A DNA stretch of 64,000 nt from Raineya sp. Its GTDB lineage: Bacteria; Bacteroidota; Bacteroidia; Cytophagales; Thermonemataceae. The notes under the pieces were generated by a model. That model saw only the letters and a program-made list of their open reading frames with translations, did no database searches and had not been told where the DNA came from. Shown here one piece after another: positions 17,624-26,139 of this stretch. How positions within the stretch are numbered: position 1 is the stretch's first letter; the number at the start of each line of letters is the position of its first letter. The position numbers were made by a program, and so were the translations under genes. The stretch covers positions 203,906 through 267,905 of the forward strand of contig JALONN010000004.1 in assembly GCA_025454915.1 (NCBI GenBank), in the 5' to 3' direction.

Positions 17624-17666
17624 TTAAAAAACTTCGGCTGATACAAGCTATAAACTTGTACCAGCC
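17624..17666 (-). terminator. mqo terminator
   Basis: Inverted repeat with one G-T step: GGCTGATACAAG at 17636-17647 and CTTGTACCAGCC at 17655-17666, loop of 7. In the minus direction it is followed by a T-run (complement of 17625-17630), just after the mqo stop. Confidence 0.75.
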
Positions 17667-17693
17667 AAAAATCTTAAACAAAATTCAGCAAAG

Positions 17694-19217
17694 CTAATAT
17701 TTACTGCTTATTTCCAACCATTTATGGCTATCTTCTCGTGTTTTTTTACAAAGCTCTCCATTTTCTATCAAAGACTCTTTGTAACTGGGTATCATTTCTT
17801 TTAGTTTTGTTTGCCATTCAGGGCTTTCCATTTTCTTTGAGAAGCATTTTTGTAAGAGTTCGAGCATAATCGAGACACAAGTAGAAGCCCCTGGCGAAGC
17901 TCCAAGCAGAGCAGCAACAGTTCCATCTTTGGAATGCACTACCTCTGTTCCAAACTCTAGCACCCCTATTTCTTCTTTATCTTTTTTAATAACTTGAACT
18001 CTCTGTCCTGCTTCTCTCAGCTCCCAATCTTCAATATTAGCTTCTGGCATAAATTTTTTGAGAGAGACCAATCTTTCTTCAGGGCTTTGAGTAACTTGTC
18101 CTATCAGATATTTAGTCAGAGGAATATTTTGGATACCTGCTGCTATCATGGGAATCAGGTTATCGAACTCCAAAGAACCTACTAAATCCATATAAGAACC
18201 ATTTTTCAAGAATTTAGTAGAAAATCCAGCATAAGGACCAAACAGAAGAGCTTTTTCTCCATTAATAATTCTTGTATCCAAATGAGGTACAGACATTGGT
18301 GGAGCTCCTATTTCAGCTTTTCCGTACACTTTAGCCTGATGGCGTTCAATAATTTCTTTCTTTTTACAAACTAACCATTGCCCGCTTACAGGGAATCCTC
18401 CAAAACCTTCTGCTTCATCAATATCTGTTTTCTGTAAAAGGGGCAAAGCTCCACCACCTGCTCCAATAAATACAAACTTTGTATCAATATATCTTTTCTC
18501 TCCTGTAGCTAAATTTTTAATTTTCATTTGCCAAATTCCTTCTTCCTCTTCTACTTTATCAATATCTTTTACATCATGATTTAAAAACAATGTAACACCC
18601 TCTTGTTCACAAAGATATTTCATAATTGCTCTTGTCAATGCTCCAAAATCCACATCTACACCTATATCAATTTTAGTAGCAGCTATTAGATCATTTTCAT
18701 TTCTTCCCTCAAACATCAAAGGAACCCATTGCTTTAACTCATTTTTATTTTCAGAGTATATCATTCCTTCAAACAAAGGATTATTTTTAAGCAATTCATA
18801 ACGTTTTTTCAAGAAATCAATGTCTTTTTCGCCAAATACAGCACTGATATGTGGAATCTGATTGATAAAGTTTTTAGGATTTGATATATATTGTTTTTTG
18901 AGCATATAAGCCCAAAGTTGTTTAGAGACTTCAAACTGTTCAGCAATTTTGAAAGCCTTTTTTACATTGACTGAACCATCCTCATTTTGAGGTGTATAGT
19001 TTAACTCACAAAAGCCAGCATGTCCTGTTCCTGCATTATTCCAAGCATCAGAGCTTTCACCAGCAACCACATCTAATCTTTCATAAATTTCTATGGTAAG
19101 TGTTGGGTCTAATTCTTTCAAAAGAATACCAAGGGTAGCACTCATAATACCAGCACCCACTAAAACTACATCTGGACGGGCTGTGGTGGGGAAACGTGGA
19201 TCAAATATATTTGACAT
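17694..19217 (-). CDS. mqo: malate:quinone oxidoreductase
   Basis: Mqo is a membrane-associated FAD enzyme that oxidises malate to oxaloacetate and passes electrons to quinone, replacing or supplementing NAD-dependent malate dehydrogenase. The 507-residue protein has the FAD-binding start PDVVLVGAGIMSATLG near 14-29 and the Mqo signature SSDAWNNAGTGHAGFCELNYTP near 55-76. Internal motifs SGQWLVCK and FGPYAGFSTKFLK near 285-330 and GASPGASTC near 440 are also present. It is a single-gene unit, divergent from the transketolase gene. Confidence 0.95.
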   Translation of the reverse strand: MSNIFDPRFPTTARPDVVLVGAGIMSATLGILLKELDPTLTIEIYERLDVVAGESSDAWNNAGTGHAGFCELNYTPQNEDGSVNVKKAFKIAEQFEVSKQLWAYMLKKQYISNPKNFINQIPHISAVFGEKDIDFLKKRYELLKNNPLFEGMIYSENKNELKQWVPLMFEGRNENDLIAATKIDIGVDVDFGALTRAIMKYLCEQEGVTLFLNHDVKDIDKVEEEEGIWQMKIKNLATGEKRYIDTKFVFIGAGGGALPLLQKTDIDEAEGFGGFPVSGQWLVCKKKEIIERHQAKVYGKAEIGAPPMSVPHLDTRIINGEKALLFGPYAGFSTKFLKNGSYMDLVGSLEFDNLIPMIAAGIQNIPLTKYLIGQVTQSPEERLVSLKKFMPEANIEDWELREAGQRVQVIKKDKEEIGVLEFGTEVVHSKDGTVAALLGASPGASTCVSIMLELLQKCFSKKMESPEWQTKLKEMIPSYKESLIENGELCKKTREDSHKWLEISSKY

Positions 19218-19303
19218 AAATAAAGTTGTTTTGAAATAAATGTAATTATTCTTTTTGTTTCAATAAATCATAAGTAAGATTATTTTTTTATGGATATAAT
19301 TAA

Positions 19304-19311
19304 TATTTTTG
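19304..19311 (+). promoter_or_regulatory. candidate -7 element for transketolase-rfbB
   Basis: TATTTTTG is a full TAnnTTTG match about 22 bases before the ATG at 19333. No TTG sits at the usual -33 distance. Confidence 0.35.
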
Positions 19312-19332
19312 CACGAAAAAAATTCATTTCCA

Positions 19333-20181
19333 ATGAAACATTCAGTAGAAGAACTCAAAAAAATAGCTTCTCAAGTACGTAGAGATATTGTTCGTATGGT
19401 TCATGCCTGTCAATCAGGACACCCAGGAGGCTCTCTGGGCTGTGCCGATTTACTTGTAGCATTGTATTTTGAAAAAATGGAGCATAATCCCAAACCTTTT
19501 GATATGAAAGGTGAAAATCAGGATATGTTTTTTCTTTCAAACGGACACATTTCACCTGTATTTTATAGTGTTTTAGCTCGTAGTGGCTATTTTGAAGTTT
19601 CCGAACTGAGTACATTCCGTAGAATTAATTCTCGTTTACAAGGACACCCAACCACTCATGAAGGTTTAGAAGGCGTTCGTGTAGCATCTGGTTCTTTAGG
19701 ACAAGGACTTTCTGTCGCTATTGGAGTAGCTCAAGGCAAAAAGCTAAAAAAAGATGATAAATTAGTTTATGTACTAATGGGAGATGGAGAGCAACAAGAA
19801 GGGCAGATATGGGAAGCAGCTATGTATGCTGCTCATCATCAGGTAGATAATCTTATTGCAGTAATAGATTACAATGGTCAGCAAATTGATGGACCTGTGG
19901 ATGCTGTCATGTCTTTAAAAAATTTAAAAGCCAAATGGGAAGCTTTTGGGTGGCAAGCCTTAGAAATGGATGGTAATAATATGGAGGATGTTTTGAAAGT
20001 ATTGGATGAAGCTCAAAAACTAAGTAAACAAGGAAAACCTACTCTTATTTTGATGAAATCTGAAATGGGTTTTGGTGTAGATTATATGATGCACTCTCAT
20101 AAATGGCATGGTGTAGCCCCTAACGATACTGAATTGGAAAAAGCATTGGCTCAATTAGAAGAAACTTTGGGAGATTATTAA
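19333..20181 (+). CDS. transketolase, N-terminal (TPP-binding) subunit
   Basis: Transketolase moves two-carbon units between sugar phosphates in the pentose phosphate pathway. This 282-residue chain is only the N-terminal half: CQSGHPGGSLGCADLLVALY near 26-45, and the thiamine-diphosphate/Mg motif GDGEQQEGQIWEA near 146-158, with DYNGQQIDG near 178. The ATG at 19333 is preferred over a TTG eight codons upstream that would overlap the -7 box. In split transketolases a second subunit carries the C-terminal half; it is not adjacent here. rfbB follows after 3 bases, so the two are probably transcribed together. Confidence 0.93.
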   Translation: MKHSVEELKKIASQVRRDIVRMVHACQSGHPGGSLGCADLLVALYFEKMEHNPKPFDMKGENQDMFFLSNGHISPVFYSVLARSGYFEVSELSTFRRINSRLQGHPTTHEGLEGVRVASGSLGQGLSVAIGVAQGKKLKKDDKLVYVLMGDGEQQEGQIWEAAMYAAHHQVDNLIAVIDYNGQQIDGPVDAVMSLKNLKAKWEAFGWQALEMDGNNMEDVLKVLDEAQKLSKQGKPTLILMKSEMGFGVDYMMHSHKWHGVAPNDTELEKALAQLEETLGDY

Positions 20182-20184
20182 TTT

Positions 20185-21240
20185 ATGGAAAAAATATTGA
20201 TTACTGGTGGGGCAGGTTTTATCGGGTCTCATGTTGTTCGCTTATTTGTAAATAAATATCCCAATTATCAGATTTTTAATTTGGATAGCCTTACTTATGC
20301 TGGCAACCTTGCAAATCTTACAGATATAGAAAAAGCTTCTAATTATACTTTTGTAAAAGGAGATATTACAGATGCTAATTTCTTAACTCAACTTTTTACA
20401 GAACATAATTTTAAAGGAGTTATCCATTTGGCTGCTGAGTCTCATGTAGATAGGTCTATTCTAAATCCTTTAGAATTTGTAATGACCAATGTTATTGGAA
20501 CCGTTAATTTGCTCAACGCTGCTAAAACTGCGTGGAAAAATGATTTAGAAAATCCTTTATTCTATCATGTTTCTACAGATGAAGTATATGGTTCATTGCA
20601 CAATCCAGAAGATTTTTTCTTAGAAACAACTCCATACGATCCACAATCACCTTATTCAGCTTCTAAAGCAAGTTCTGACCATTTTGTACGAGCATACCAC
20701 AATACATATAAATTACGTGTTGTGATTTCCAATTGCTCTAATAACTATGGTCCTAACCAATTCCCTGAAAAACTTATTCCTTTATTTATTCATAATATCC
20801 AGAAAAACAAGCCCTTACCTGTTTATGGAAAAGGAGAAAATGTAAGAGATTGGCTCTATGTAATAGACCATGCAAGAGCTATTGATATGGTTTTTCATGG
20901 AGGTAAAAATGGCGAAACATATAATATTGGAGGATTTAATGAGTGGAAAAACCTTGATTTAGTACAGTTATTATGTAAAATCATGGATAAAAAACTAGGA
21001 AGAACTGAGGGTGAATCTGAAAAATTAATTACGTATGTTACAGATAGAGCTGGACATGATCTACGTTATGCCATTGATGCGTCCAAAATTATGAACGAAT
21101 TAGGCTGGAAACCCAGTTTACAATTTGAAGAAGGATTAGAAAAAACGATTGATTGGTATTTAAATAATACAGCTTGGCTTGATAATGTTACTTCTGGTGA
21201 TTATCAAAAGTATTATGAAACGCAGTATGCTCAAAGATAA
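20185..21240 (+). CDS. rfbB: dTDP-glucose 4,6-dehydratase
   Basis: RfbB/RmlB converts dTDP-glucose to dTDP-4-keto-6-deoxyglucose, a branch point for deoxysugars such as rhamnose used in surface polysaccharides. The 351-residue extended SDR has the NAD motif TGGAGFIGS near 7-15, NLDSLTYAGNL near 31-41, HLAAESHVDRSI near 81-92, the catalytic Thr-Asp-Glu (STDEVYGS near 132-139) and YxxxK (YSASKA near 158-163). SNNYGPNQFPEKLIP near 188 is also family-typical. rfbA, rfbC and rfbD are not in the window. Confidence 0.95.
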   Translation: MEKILITGGAGFIGSHVVRLFVNKYPNYQIFNLDSLTYAGNLANLTDIEKASNYTFVKGDITDANFLTQLFTEHNFKGVIHLAAESHVDRSILNPLEFVMTNVIGTVNLLNAAKTAWKNDLENPLFYHVSTDEVYGSLHNPEDFFLETTPYDPQSPYSASKASSDHFVRAYHNTYKLRVVISNCSNNYGPNQFPEKLIPLFIHNIQKNKPLPVYGKGENVRDWLYVIDHARAIDMVFHGGKNGETYNIGGFNEWKNLDLVQLLCKIMDKKLGRTEGESEKLITYVTDRAGHDLRYAIDASKIMNELGWKPSLQFEEGLEKTIDWYLNNTAWLDNVTSGDYQKYYETQYAQR

Positions 21241-21242
21241 CG

Positions 21243-21269
21243 AAAAAGCCACTTATAAAGTGGCTTTTT
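21243..21269. terminator. bidirectional terminator hairpin
   Basis: AAAAAGCCACTT at 21243-21254, loop ATA, AAGTGGCTTTTT at 21258-21269, a 12-bp perfect stem between convergent rfbB and the GldJ-like gene, whose stop begins at its last base. Confidence 0.9.
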
Positions 21270-22885
21270 TATTCATCAGTATTTTCTTCTTCGTCATCTT
21301 TTTTCTTTTTAGATTTCACCTTTTTCTGAGCCTTATTTTTTGCTTTTTGAGCTTTCTTAGCTTTAGCCTCAGCTTTGGCTTTAGCCTTCTTTTGAGCATC
21401 TGTTAAATCAGAATCACTTGTAACAGTTTTATCTTTAGGTAATTCTTTTTTAGGTGCATAGCTCATAGCACATCTAAAACCCAAAGTAGGAAGACTTTTA
21501 TCCATTTCTAAGAATCTTCTTGTACCTGGAGCAAGCCAATAAGCTACATCTTTCCAAGAACCTCCTTTGTAAACTTTAAAGTTTTGCATTTTTTCTTTTG
21601 GTAAAGGAGTCGCTGGTAGCCCTAATAAGTTTTTTCCTAAGGCACTCGGAAAATTCATCAGATTCTCTTTGGCTATATCAATGGTATCTTTGTATTGTCT
21701 TTCCAAGTTTTGTTTTTTACTTTTCATAGTAGTATCAGACCTACCATAAAGAAGTATATCCATAGTCATTTTGGTCTGGTATGTAGAATCTGTATAGGTA
21801 ATCATTCTTTTTGCCTGTCTCAAATCTCCATAATCTTCCCAACCATCAATTACATAAGTGTCTTCAACCCATTCATTTACATTACCTGCCATGTTATATA
21901 AACCAAAATCGTTGGGGGGATATGCATAAATGTGTGCTGTTACCATTGCTCCATCATTTTGTCTTCCTGCTATCCCTGCATAATCTCCTCTACCACGCTT
22001 AAAATTAGCCATAAATAAACCCGTATTAGGTTTGTATGGATTTCTTACATAACGTCCGTCCCAAGGATATAACCTTTGCTTAGACGTTCTAATATCATCA
22101 TATTTGGTAGCAAACATAGCCTTTGCTGCATATTCCCATTCCGCTTCTGTTGGAAGACGATAGTCAGGGTATTGGATGATGTTAGAAGTATCTGTTTTAT
22201 TTTTAGATGTTTCAAAGTGTCCCACTGTTAATTTTCCATCTCTTTTTACTCCTGTATAATATTGACTTTCTTGGACATAATGGTTTACCATTTTAGTACG
22301 CCATTTACAAAATTCTTGTGCTTGTATCCAGGAAATGCCAACAACAGGGTATAATCTGAAGCCAGGGTGTCTTAAATAATTAGCAACATAAGCATCATTG
22401 GCAGAAGCTTCAGAAGCCCAAACAGTTGTATCAGGTAGGAGTATTTCTTCACTAAATTCTTCAAAAGTAAGACCAGCAGGAATGGAATCTCTATTTCTGT
22501 AGAAGAAATTCATAAATTCCATCCAATGAATATTAGCTATTTCTGTTCTATCCATATAGAATGATGGAATTTGAACTTTAGTAGCTCTGTTTCTAGCAAG
22601 ATTAATTACATCTTCTTCTGTGATACCCATTACAAACGTACCTCCTTCAATAAATACCATATTGGGAGCGTTTGGCATCTCTACATACTTAGCTACTGAC
22701 ATGCTGTTGTCAATAGTAGAGTCACTGTAAGGAATACCTGTTACTTGGCTCACTTGTCCGTTCAAGTCTGTTTCTTCAAAAGATTGTTTATCACTTTTAT
22801 CTTTCTTTTTGAACAAAGAGCAAGCCGAAAACGTAATTGCTAAGACGCTCAACACCAATCCAAGACGCTTAGAAATCTTTTTCAT
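21269..22885 (-). CDS. GldJ-family gliding/T9SS-associated lipoprotein (paralog 1)
   Basis: GldJ-type lipoproteins support gliding motility and type IX secretion in Bacteroidota and adopt the formylglycine-generating-enzyme (FGE) fold. A signal peptide with lipobox ends at Cys22 (ITFSAC). The FGE-like domain runs about 72-490: FIEGGTFVMG, FYMDRTEIANIHWMEF, GISWIQAQEFCKWR, YRLPTEAEWEYAA, NMAGNVNEWVEDTY and TLGFRCAM. The two cysteines that do catalysis in true FGE are missing: the equivalent stretch reads AYWLAPGTRRF. The last 45 residues are an Ala/Lys-rich then Asp/Glu-rich charged tail. It lies downstream of the second paralog with a terminator between them. Confidence 0.82.
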   Translation of the reverse strand: MKKISKRLGLVLSVLAITFSACSLFKKKDKSDKQSFEETDLNGQVSQVTGIPYSDSTIDNSMSVAKYVEMPNAPNMVFIEGGTFVMGITEEDVINLARNRATKVQIPSFYMDRTEIANIHWMEFMNFFYRNRDSIPAGLTFEEFSEEILLPDTTVWASEASANDAYVANYLRHPGFRLYPVVGISWIQAQEFCKWRTKMVNHYVQESQYYTGVKRDGKLTVGHFETSKNKTDTSNIIQYPDYRLPTEAEWEYAAKAMFATKYDDIRTSKQRLYPWDGRYVRNPYKPNTGLFMANFKRGRGDYAGIAGRQNDGAMVTAHIYAYPPNDFGLYNMAGNVNEWVEDTYVIDGWEDYGDLRQAKRMITYTDSTYQTKMTMDILLYGRSDTTMKSKKQNLERQYKDTIDIAKENLMNFPSALGKNLLGLPATPLPKEKMQNFKVYKGGSWKDVAYWLAPGTRRFLEMDKSLPTLGFRCAMSYAPKKELPKDKTVTSDSDLTDAQKKAKAKAEAKAKKAQKAKNKAQKKVKSKKKKDDEEENTDE

Positions 22886-22951
22886 AAGGTAAATTTTTGA
22901 GTATTAGCTCAAAATACAAGTTTTTAATTGAGAAATTTAAGCCACAAATAC

Positions 22952-22980
22952 AAAAAGGCTTTGAGCATCAAAGCCTTTTT
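22952..22980 (-). terminator. terminator between the two GldJ paralogs
   Basis: AAAAAGGCTTTGA at 22952-22964, loop GCA, TCAAAGCCTTTTT at 22968-22980, a perfect 13-bp stem. It should end the upstream paralog transcript (23004-24656) and limit read-through into the second. Confidence 0.85.
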
Positions 22981-23003
22981 GTAAAAAAGTATGGATGCCT
23001 TTA

Positions 23004-24656
23004 TTATCTATATTGACCACCAACTTTTTTGTTTTTACGACGATTTTCACCTTGCATTTCGCCAGCCATAATCATCGCACAACGGAAGCCGATATAGTCT
23101 GCAGATTTATTTTTATCTAAGAATCTTCTTGTACCTGGTGATAAGAAATATGCAACATCTCTCCAAGAACCACCTTTATATACACGAGCATTATCAGTAA
23201 CTAATGAGAAGGGACTACCAGCACCTTGAGTATTAGGTTTACCTTTGATAGTAATCACATATAGACCAGCAGAATCTCCAAATACAGATTTTCTAGGATC
23301 AGCTTTCAATCTTGTAGAATCTAATTGAATACGTCTTACAGGGTTTAAATCAGACATATCTTCATAAGCTAATGGACGGTATACGTCTTCAACCCATTCT
23401 GCTACGTTACCACCCATATTGAACAAACCAAAGTCATTAGGAGGGTATTGATAAATCCATTCTGTAATTAAAGCTGCATCATTTTGTTTACCAGCAATAC
23501 CTGCATAGTCTCCTCTACCTCTCTTAAAGTTAGCCAAGAAAAAGCCCATTTGCTTACCATAAGGATTACGAGTAGCATGACCATCCCAAGGGTAAATACG
23601 ACCATTTGATTGGTTTTCATCTTCATATTGGGTACCTATCATACCTTTAGCAGCATACTCCCATTCAGCCTCTGTTGGAAGACGATAGTCAGGGAATTTA
23701 AGACCACTTTCCAACGGAATATTTTTTACATCTTTACCTTTGTATTCTGCAAGTTTACCGTCTTTATCTTTCAATACTTGTTTAGCTAAGAAATACTCAT
23801 TAGCAGCTCTTGTACGCCATTTGCAGAACTCTTGAGCTTGTACCCAAGATACTCCAACAACAGGGAAGAATCTAAAGCCTGGATAACGTAAGTAGTTTTG
23901 TACATAAGAGTCATTAAAAGCTGTTTCTCTAGCCCAAACAGTTGTATCAGGTAATAATATTTTCTTTCTGAAACTCTCATACAAAGAAGCAGCAACTTTA
24001 TCCTTAGGATCAGGTATCATAGGTGCCTTAGCATTTGGATTCACTATCTGAGCTTTATAGTTTGGATCATCAATTTTCCTTTTTCTAGAATCAGGAATAT
24101 TTCGTGTATCATTAGGATCCACAATTTTTTGTCTGGGCACAGGATTCGGAATTGAATCAGGCACATATGCAGGGTCAGGTATCTGTCTTGCATTAGGATT
24201 AGGAATAGAATCCTGATAAATTGGATCTATTTGAGTCTGATTTTCTGGTTTTTCATAATGTTTCATGAATTCAAGCCAGTGGATATTTGCAATTTCTGTT
24301 GCATCCATATAAAAAGATTGAACACTAACAGTTCTTTCTCTATTATCACGAGTGTAAAGAATATCTTCTTCACCAGAGCCCATCACAAAACGACCTCCTT
24401 CAATGAAAACTAAGTTAGGTGCATCTTTCTGACCAAAATACTCTTTTACCATTAAAGAAGTGTAAGCTCCTGAATCTTGGCTATTATAAGGAATGCCCGT
24501 TACCTGGCTATTCATTCCTTTTTTATGAACAGTATTACTATATTGAGTTTGAAACTCAAAACCTCCTTGTTTGTCTTTTTTCTTAAACAAACTGCAAGAA
24601 CTAATCGTCCCTACTACAACACCTGCATAAAGCAAAGTCTTAACACTTTGATTCAT
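23004..24656 (-). CDS. gldJ: GldJ-family gliding/T9SS-associated lipoprotein (paralog 2)
   Basis: The lipobox ends at Cys21 (TISSC, counted from the ATG at 24656; another ATG lies two codons upstream). It shares with its neighbour the stretch after the lipobox (SLFKKKDK), the phrase SQVTGIPY, and the full FGE-like domain (FIEGGRFVMG, FYMDATEIANIHWLEF, GVSWVQAQEFCKWR, YRLPTEAEWEYAA, NMGGNVAEWVED and YIGFRCAM). The length of about 550 fits GldJ more than the shorter GldK. A Pro/Asp/Asn-rich insert of about 80 residues interrupts the domain after the first third. Catalytic FGE cysteines are absent (AYFLSPGTRRF). The GldJ assignment is by family resemblance; GldK-type naming is possible. Confidence 0.82.
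   Translation of the reverse strand: MNQSVKTLLYAGVVVGTISSCSLFKKKDKQGGFEFQTQYSNTVHKKGMNSQVTGIPYNSQDSGAYTSLMVKEYFGQKDAPNLVFIEGGRFVMGSGEEDILYTRDNRERTVSVQSFYMDATEIANIHWLEFMKHYEKPENQTQIDPIYQDSIPNPNARQIPDPAYVPDSIPNPVPRQKIVDPNDTRNIPDSRKRKIDDPNYKAQIVNPNAKAPMIPDPKDKVAASLYESFRKKILLPDTTVWARETAFNDSYVQNYLRYPGFRFFPVVGVSWVQAQEFCKWRTRAANEYFLAKQVLKDKDGKLAEYKGKDVKNIPLESGLKFPDYRLPTEAEWEYAAKGMIGTQYEDENQSNGRIYPWDGHATRNPYGKQMGFFLANFKRGRGDYAGIAGKQNDAALITEWIYQYPPNDFGLFNMGGNVAEWVEDVYRPLAYEDMSDLNPVRRIQLDSTRLKADPRKSVFGDSAGLYVITIKGKPNTQGAGSPFSLVTDNARVYKGGSWRDVAYFLSPGTRRFLDKNKSADYIGFRCAMIMAGEMQGENRRKNKKVGGQYR
23997..24245 (-). repeat. degenerate Pro-Asp/Asn repeat encoded inside the GldJ paralog
   Basis: The coding stretch gives about 80 residues rich in repeated short units: IPNPNARQ, IPDPAYVPDS, IPNPVPRQK, IVDPNDTRN, IDDPNYKAQ, IVNPNAKAP and IPDPKDK. 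The paralog at 21269-22885 has only about 15 unrelated residues at the same place, between the first EFM segment and ILLPDTTVWA. The period is 8 to 10 residues. Confidence 0.75.
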
Positions 24657-24802
24657 AATCATATATGTTTAAACACCATTTCTGAAGATACAAAAACTAT
24701 AACACTAATTGTACCAAAGTTTGCATTTTTTTTTCAGTCTGCAAAAAAAAATAAACTTTTTTTTAAATAGTAACTTTTAGTGTTACATAAAAATACGACA
24801 TT

Positions 24803-24836
24803 TTGTCAGATTTTTGCAACCATTTTATTATTTTTG
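24803..24836 (+). promoter_or_regulatory. candidate promoter of the sigma-54 activator gene
   Basis: TTG at 24803-24805, a 23-base spacer and TATTTTTG at 24829-24836 fit the Bacteroidota consensus. The leader to the ATG would be about 20 bases. Confidence 0.45.
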
Positions 24837-24862
24837 AAGTTGTAAAGGTAAATATTTTTTTG

Positions 24863-26137
24863 ATGAAAAACAATTTAGATATACAAACAGTCAAACAACG
24901 ATTTGGCATTATTGGAAATTCATCCTTACTTAATCAAGCACTTGAGAGAGCTATTCAAGTAGCAGCTACAGATATAAATGTTTTAATTACAGGAGAAAGT
25001 GGTGTAGGGAAAGAATCTTTTTCTAAAGTAATACATCAGCTGAGTACCCGTAAGCATAATAATTTTACGGCAGTAAACTGTGGAGCTATTCCTGAAGGAA
25101 CTATTGATTCAGAGCTTTTTGGTCACGAAAAAGGGTCTTTTACAGGAGCCATTGAAGCTCGTAAAGGTTTTTTTGAGGTTAATAATGGGGGCACTATTTT
25201 TTTGGATGAAATAGGCGAAATGCCTTTAAGTACACAAGCCCGATTATTAAGAGTCTTAGAAAATGGTGAATTTATAAAAGTAGGCTCATCAAAAGTTCAA
25301 AAAACAGATGTAAGAATTGTAGCAGCTACTAATGTAAATTTAGAAGATGCCATCAGGAAAGGTAAATTTAGAGAAGATTTATATTATAGATTAAGTACTG
25401 TTCCTATTTATGTTCCGAGCTTAAGAGAAAGAGGTCAGGATATGTTGCTTTTATTTAGAAAGTTTGCAACAGATTTTGCTGAAAAATACAGAACAAAACC
25501 CATAGAACTCACAGATGATGCTAAAAATACACTTTTGGATTACCGATTCCCTGGGAATATTCGCCAATTAAAGAATTTGGTGTATGATATGGCTATTACC
25601 TCTGATAATCTGATTATTTCTAGAGAAATTCTACAAAAATATCTTCCAAAAGCTAACCAAAATAATTTACCTGTATTATTTGATAGTAACCAAGATAGTT
25701 CAAGTCAAAACTTTTCTGATAGAGAACTTTTGTATAAAGTGCTTTTTGACATGAGAAAAGATGTAACAGAGTTAAAAAAGCTTGTTTTTCAGCTACTTAC
25801 AACCAATGTAACAGGAGCTGATGTGTTACAACAGCATCAAGATTTATTTCAAGATGTACAAACCATTAAGCCTACTATTGTAGATACCAACAGGCAAACA
25901 GCTATTGTACCTATCAACGAGAATATTATTCAACTCTCCGATGAACATGAAACCATTGAAGATATTAGTCATGAAACTGAGGAAGAATCTTTATCTTTAG
26001 AACGAAAAGAAAAAGAAATGATTGTGAAAGCTCTTAAACAACACAATGGTAAACGCAAATATGCTGCAGAAGATTTAGGCATCTCTGAAAGAACTTTATA
26101 TAGAAAAATTAAACGATATAATTTAGAGTCCGTATAA
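24863..26137 (+). CDS. sigma-54-interacting AAA+ transcription activator with Fis HTH
   Basis: The protein activates sigma-54 RNA polymerase using ATP. The ATG at 24863 is preferred to an upstream GTG-type start because it fits the promoter and begins directly at the AAA+ domain. Motifs: Walker A GESGVGKE near 44-51, the sigma-54 loop GSFTGA near 91-96 (Ser in place of the more usual Ala), Walker B GGTIFLDEIGEM near 107-118, and arginine finger region FREDLYYRL near 167. A linker of about 100 residues leads to a C-terminal Fis-type helix-turn-helix (AAEDLGISERTLYRKIKRY). There is no N-terminal receiver or PAS domain, so activity is probably controlled by partner proteins or abundance. ispE starts 2 bases after its stop. 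Confidence 0.93.
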   Translation: MKNNLDIQTVKQRFGIIGNSSLLNQALERAIQVAATDINVLITGESGVGKESFSKVIHQLSTRKHNNFTAVNCGAIPEGTIDSELFGHEKGSFTGAIEARKGFFEVNNGGTIFLDEIGEMPLSTQARLLRVLENGEFIKVGSSKVQKTDVRIVAATNVNLEDAIRKGKFREDLYYRLSTVPIYVPSLRERGQDMLLLFRKFATDFAEKYRTKPIELTDDAKNTLLDYRFPGNIRQLKNLVYDMAITSDNLIISREILQKYLPKANQNNLPVLFDSNQDSSSQNFSDRELLYKVLFDMRKDVTELKKLVFQLLTTNVTGADVLQQHQDLFQDVQTIKPTIVDTNRQTAIVPINENIIQLSDEHETIEDISHETEEESLSLERKEKEMIVKALKQHNGKRKYAAEDLGISERTLYRKIKRYNLESV

Positions 26138-26139
26138 AT

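Noticed and set aside
21269..24656. Annotation of the two FGE-fold proteins as active formylglycine-generating (sulfatase-modifying) enzymes.
   Set aside because: The stretch that holds the two catalytic cysteines in true FGE reads AYWLAPGTRRF or AYFLSPGTRRF, and both proteins are lipoproteins of the GldJ type.
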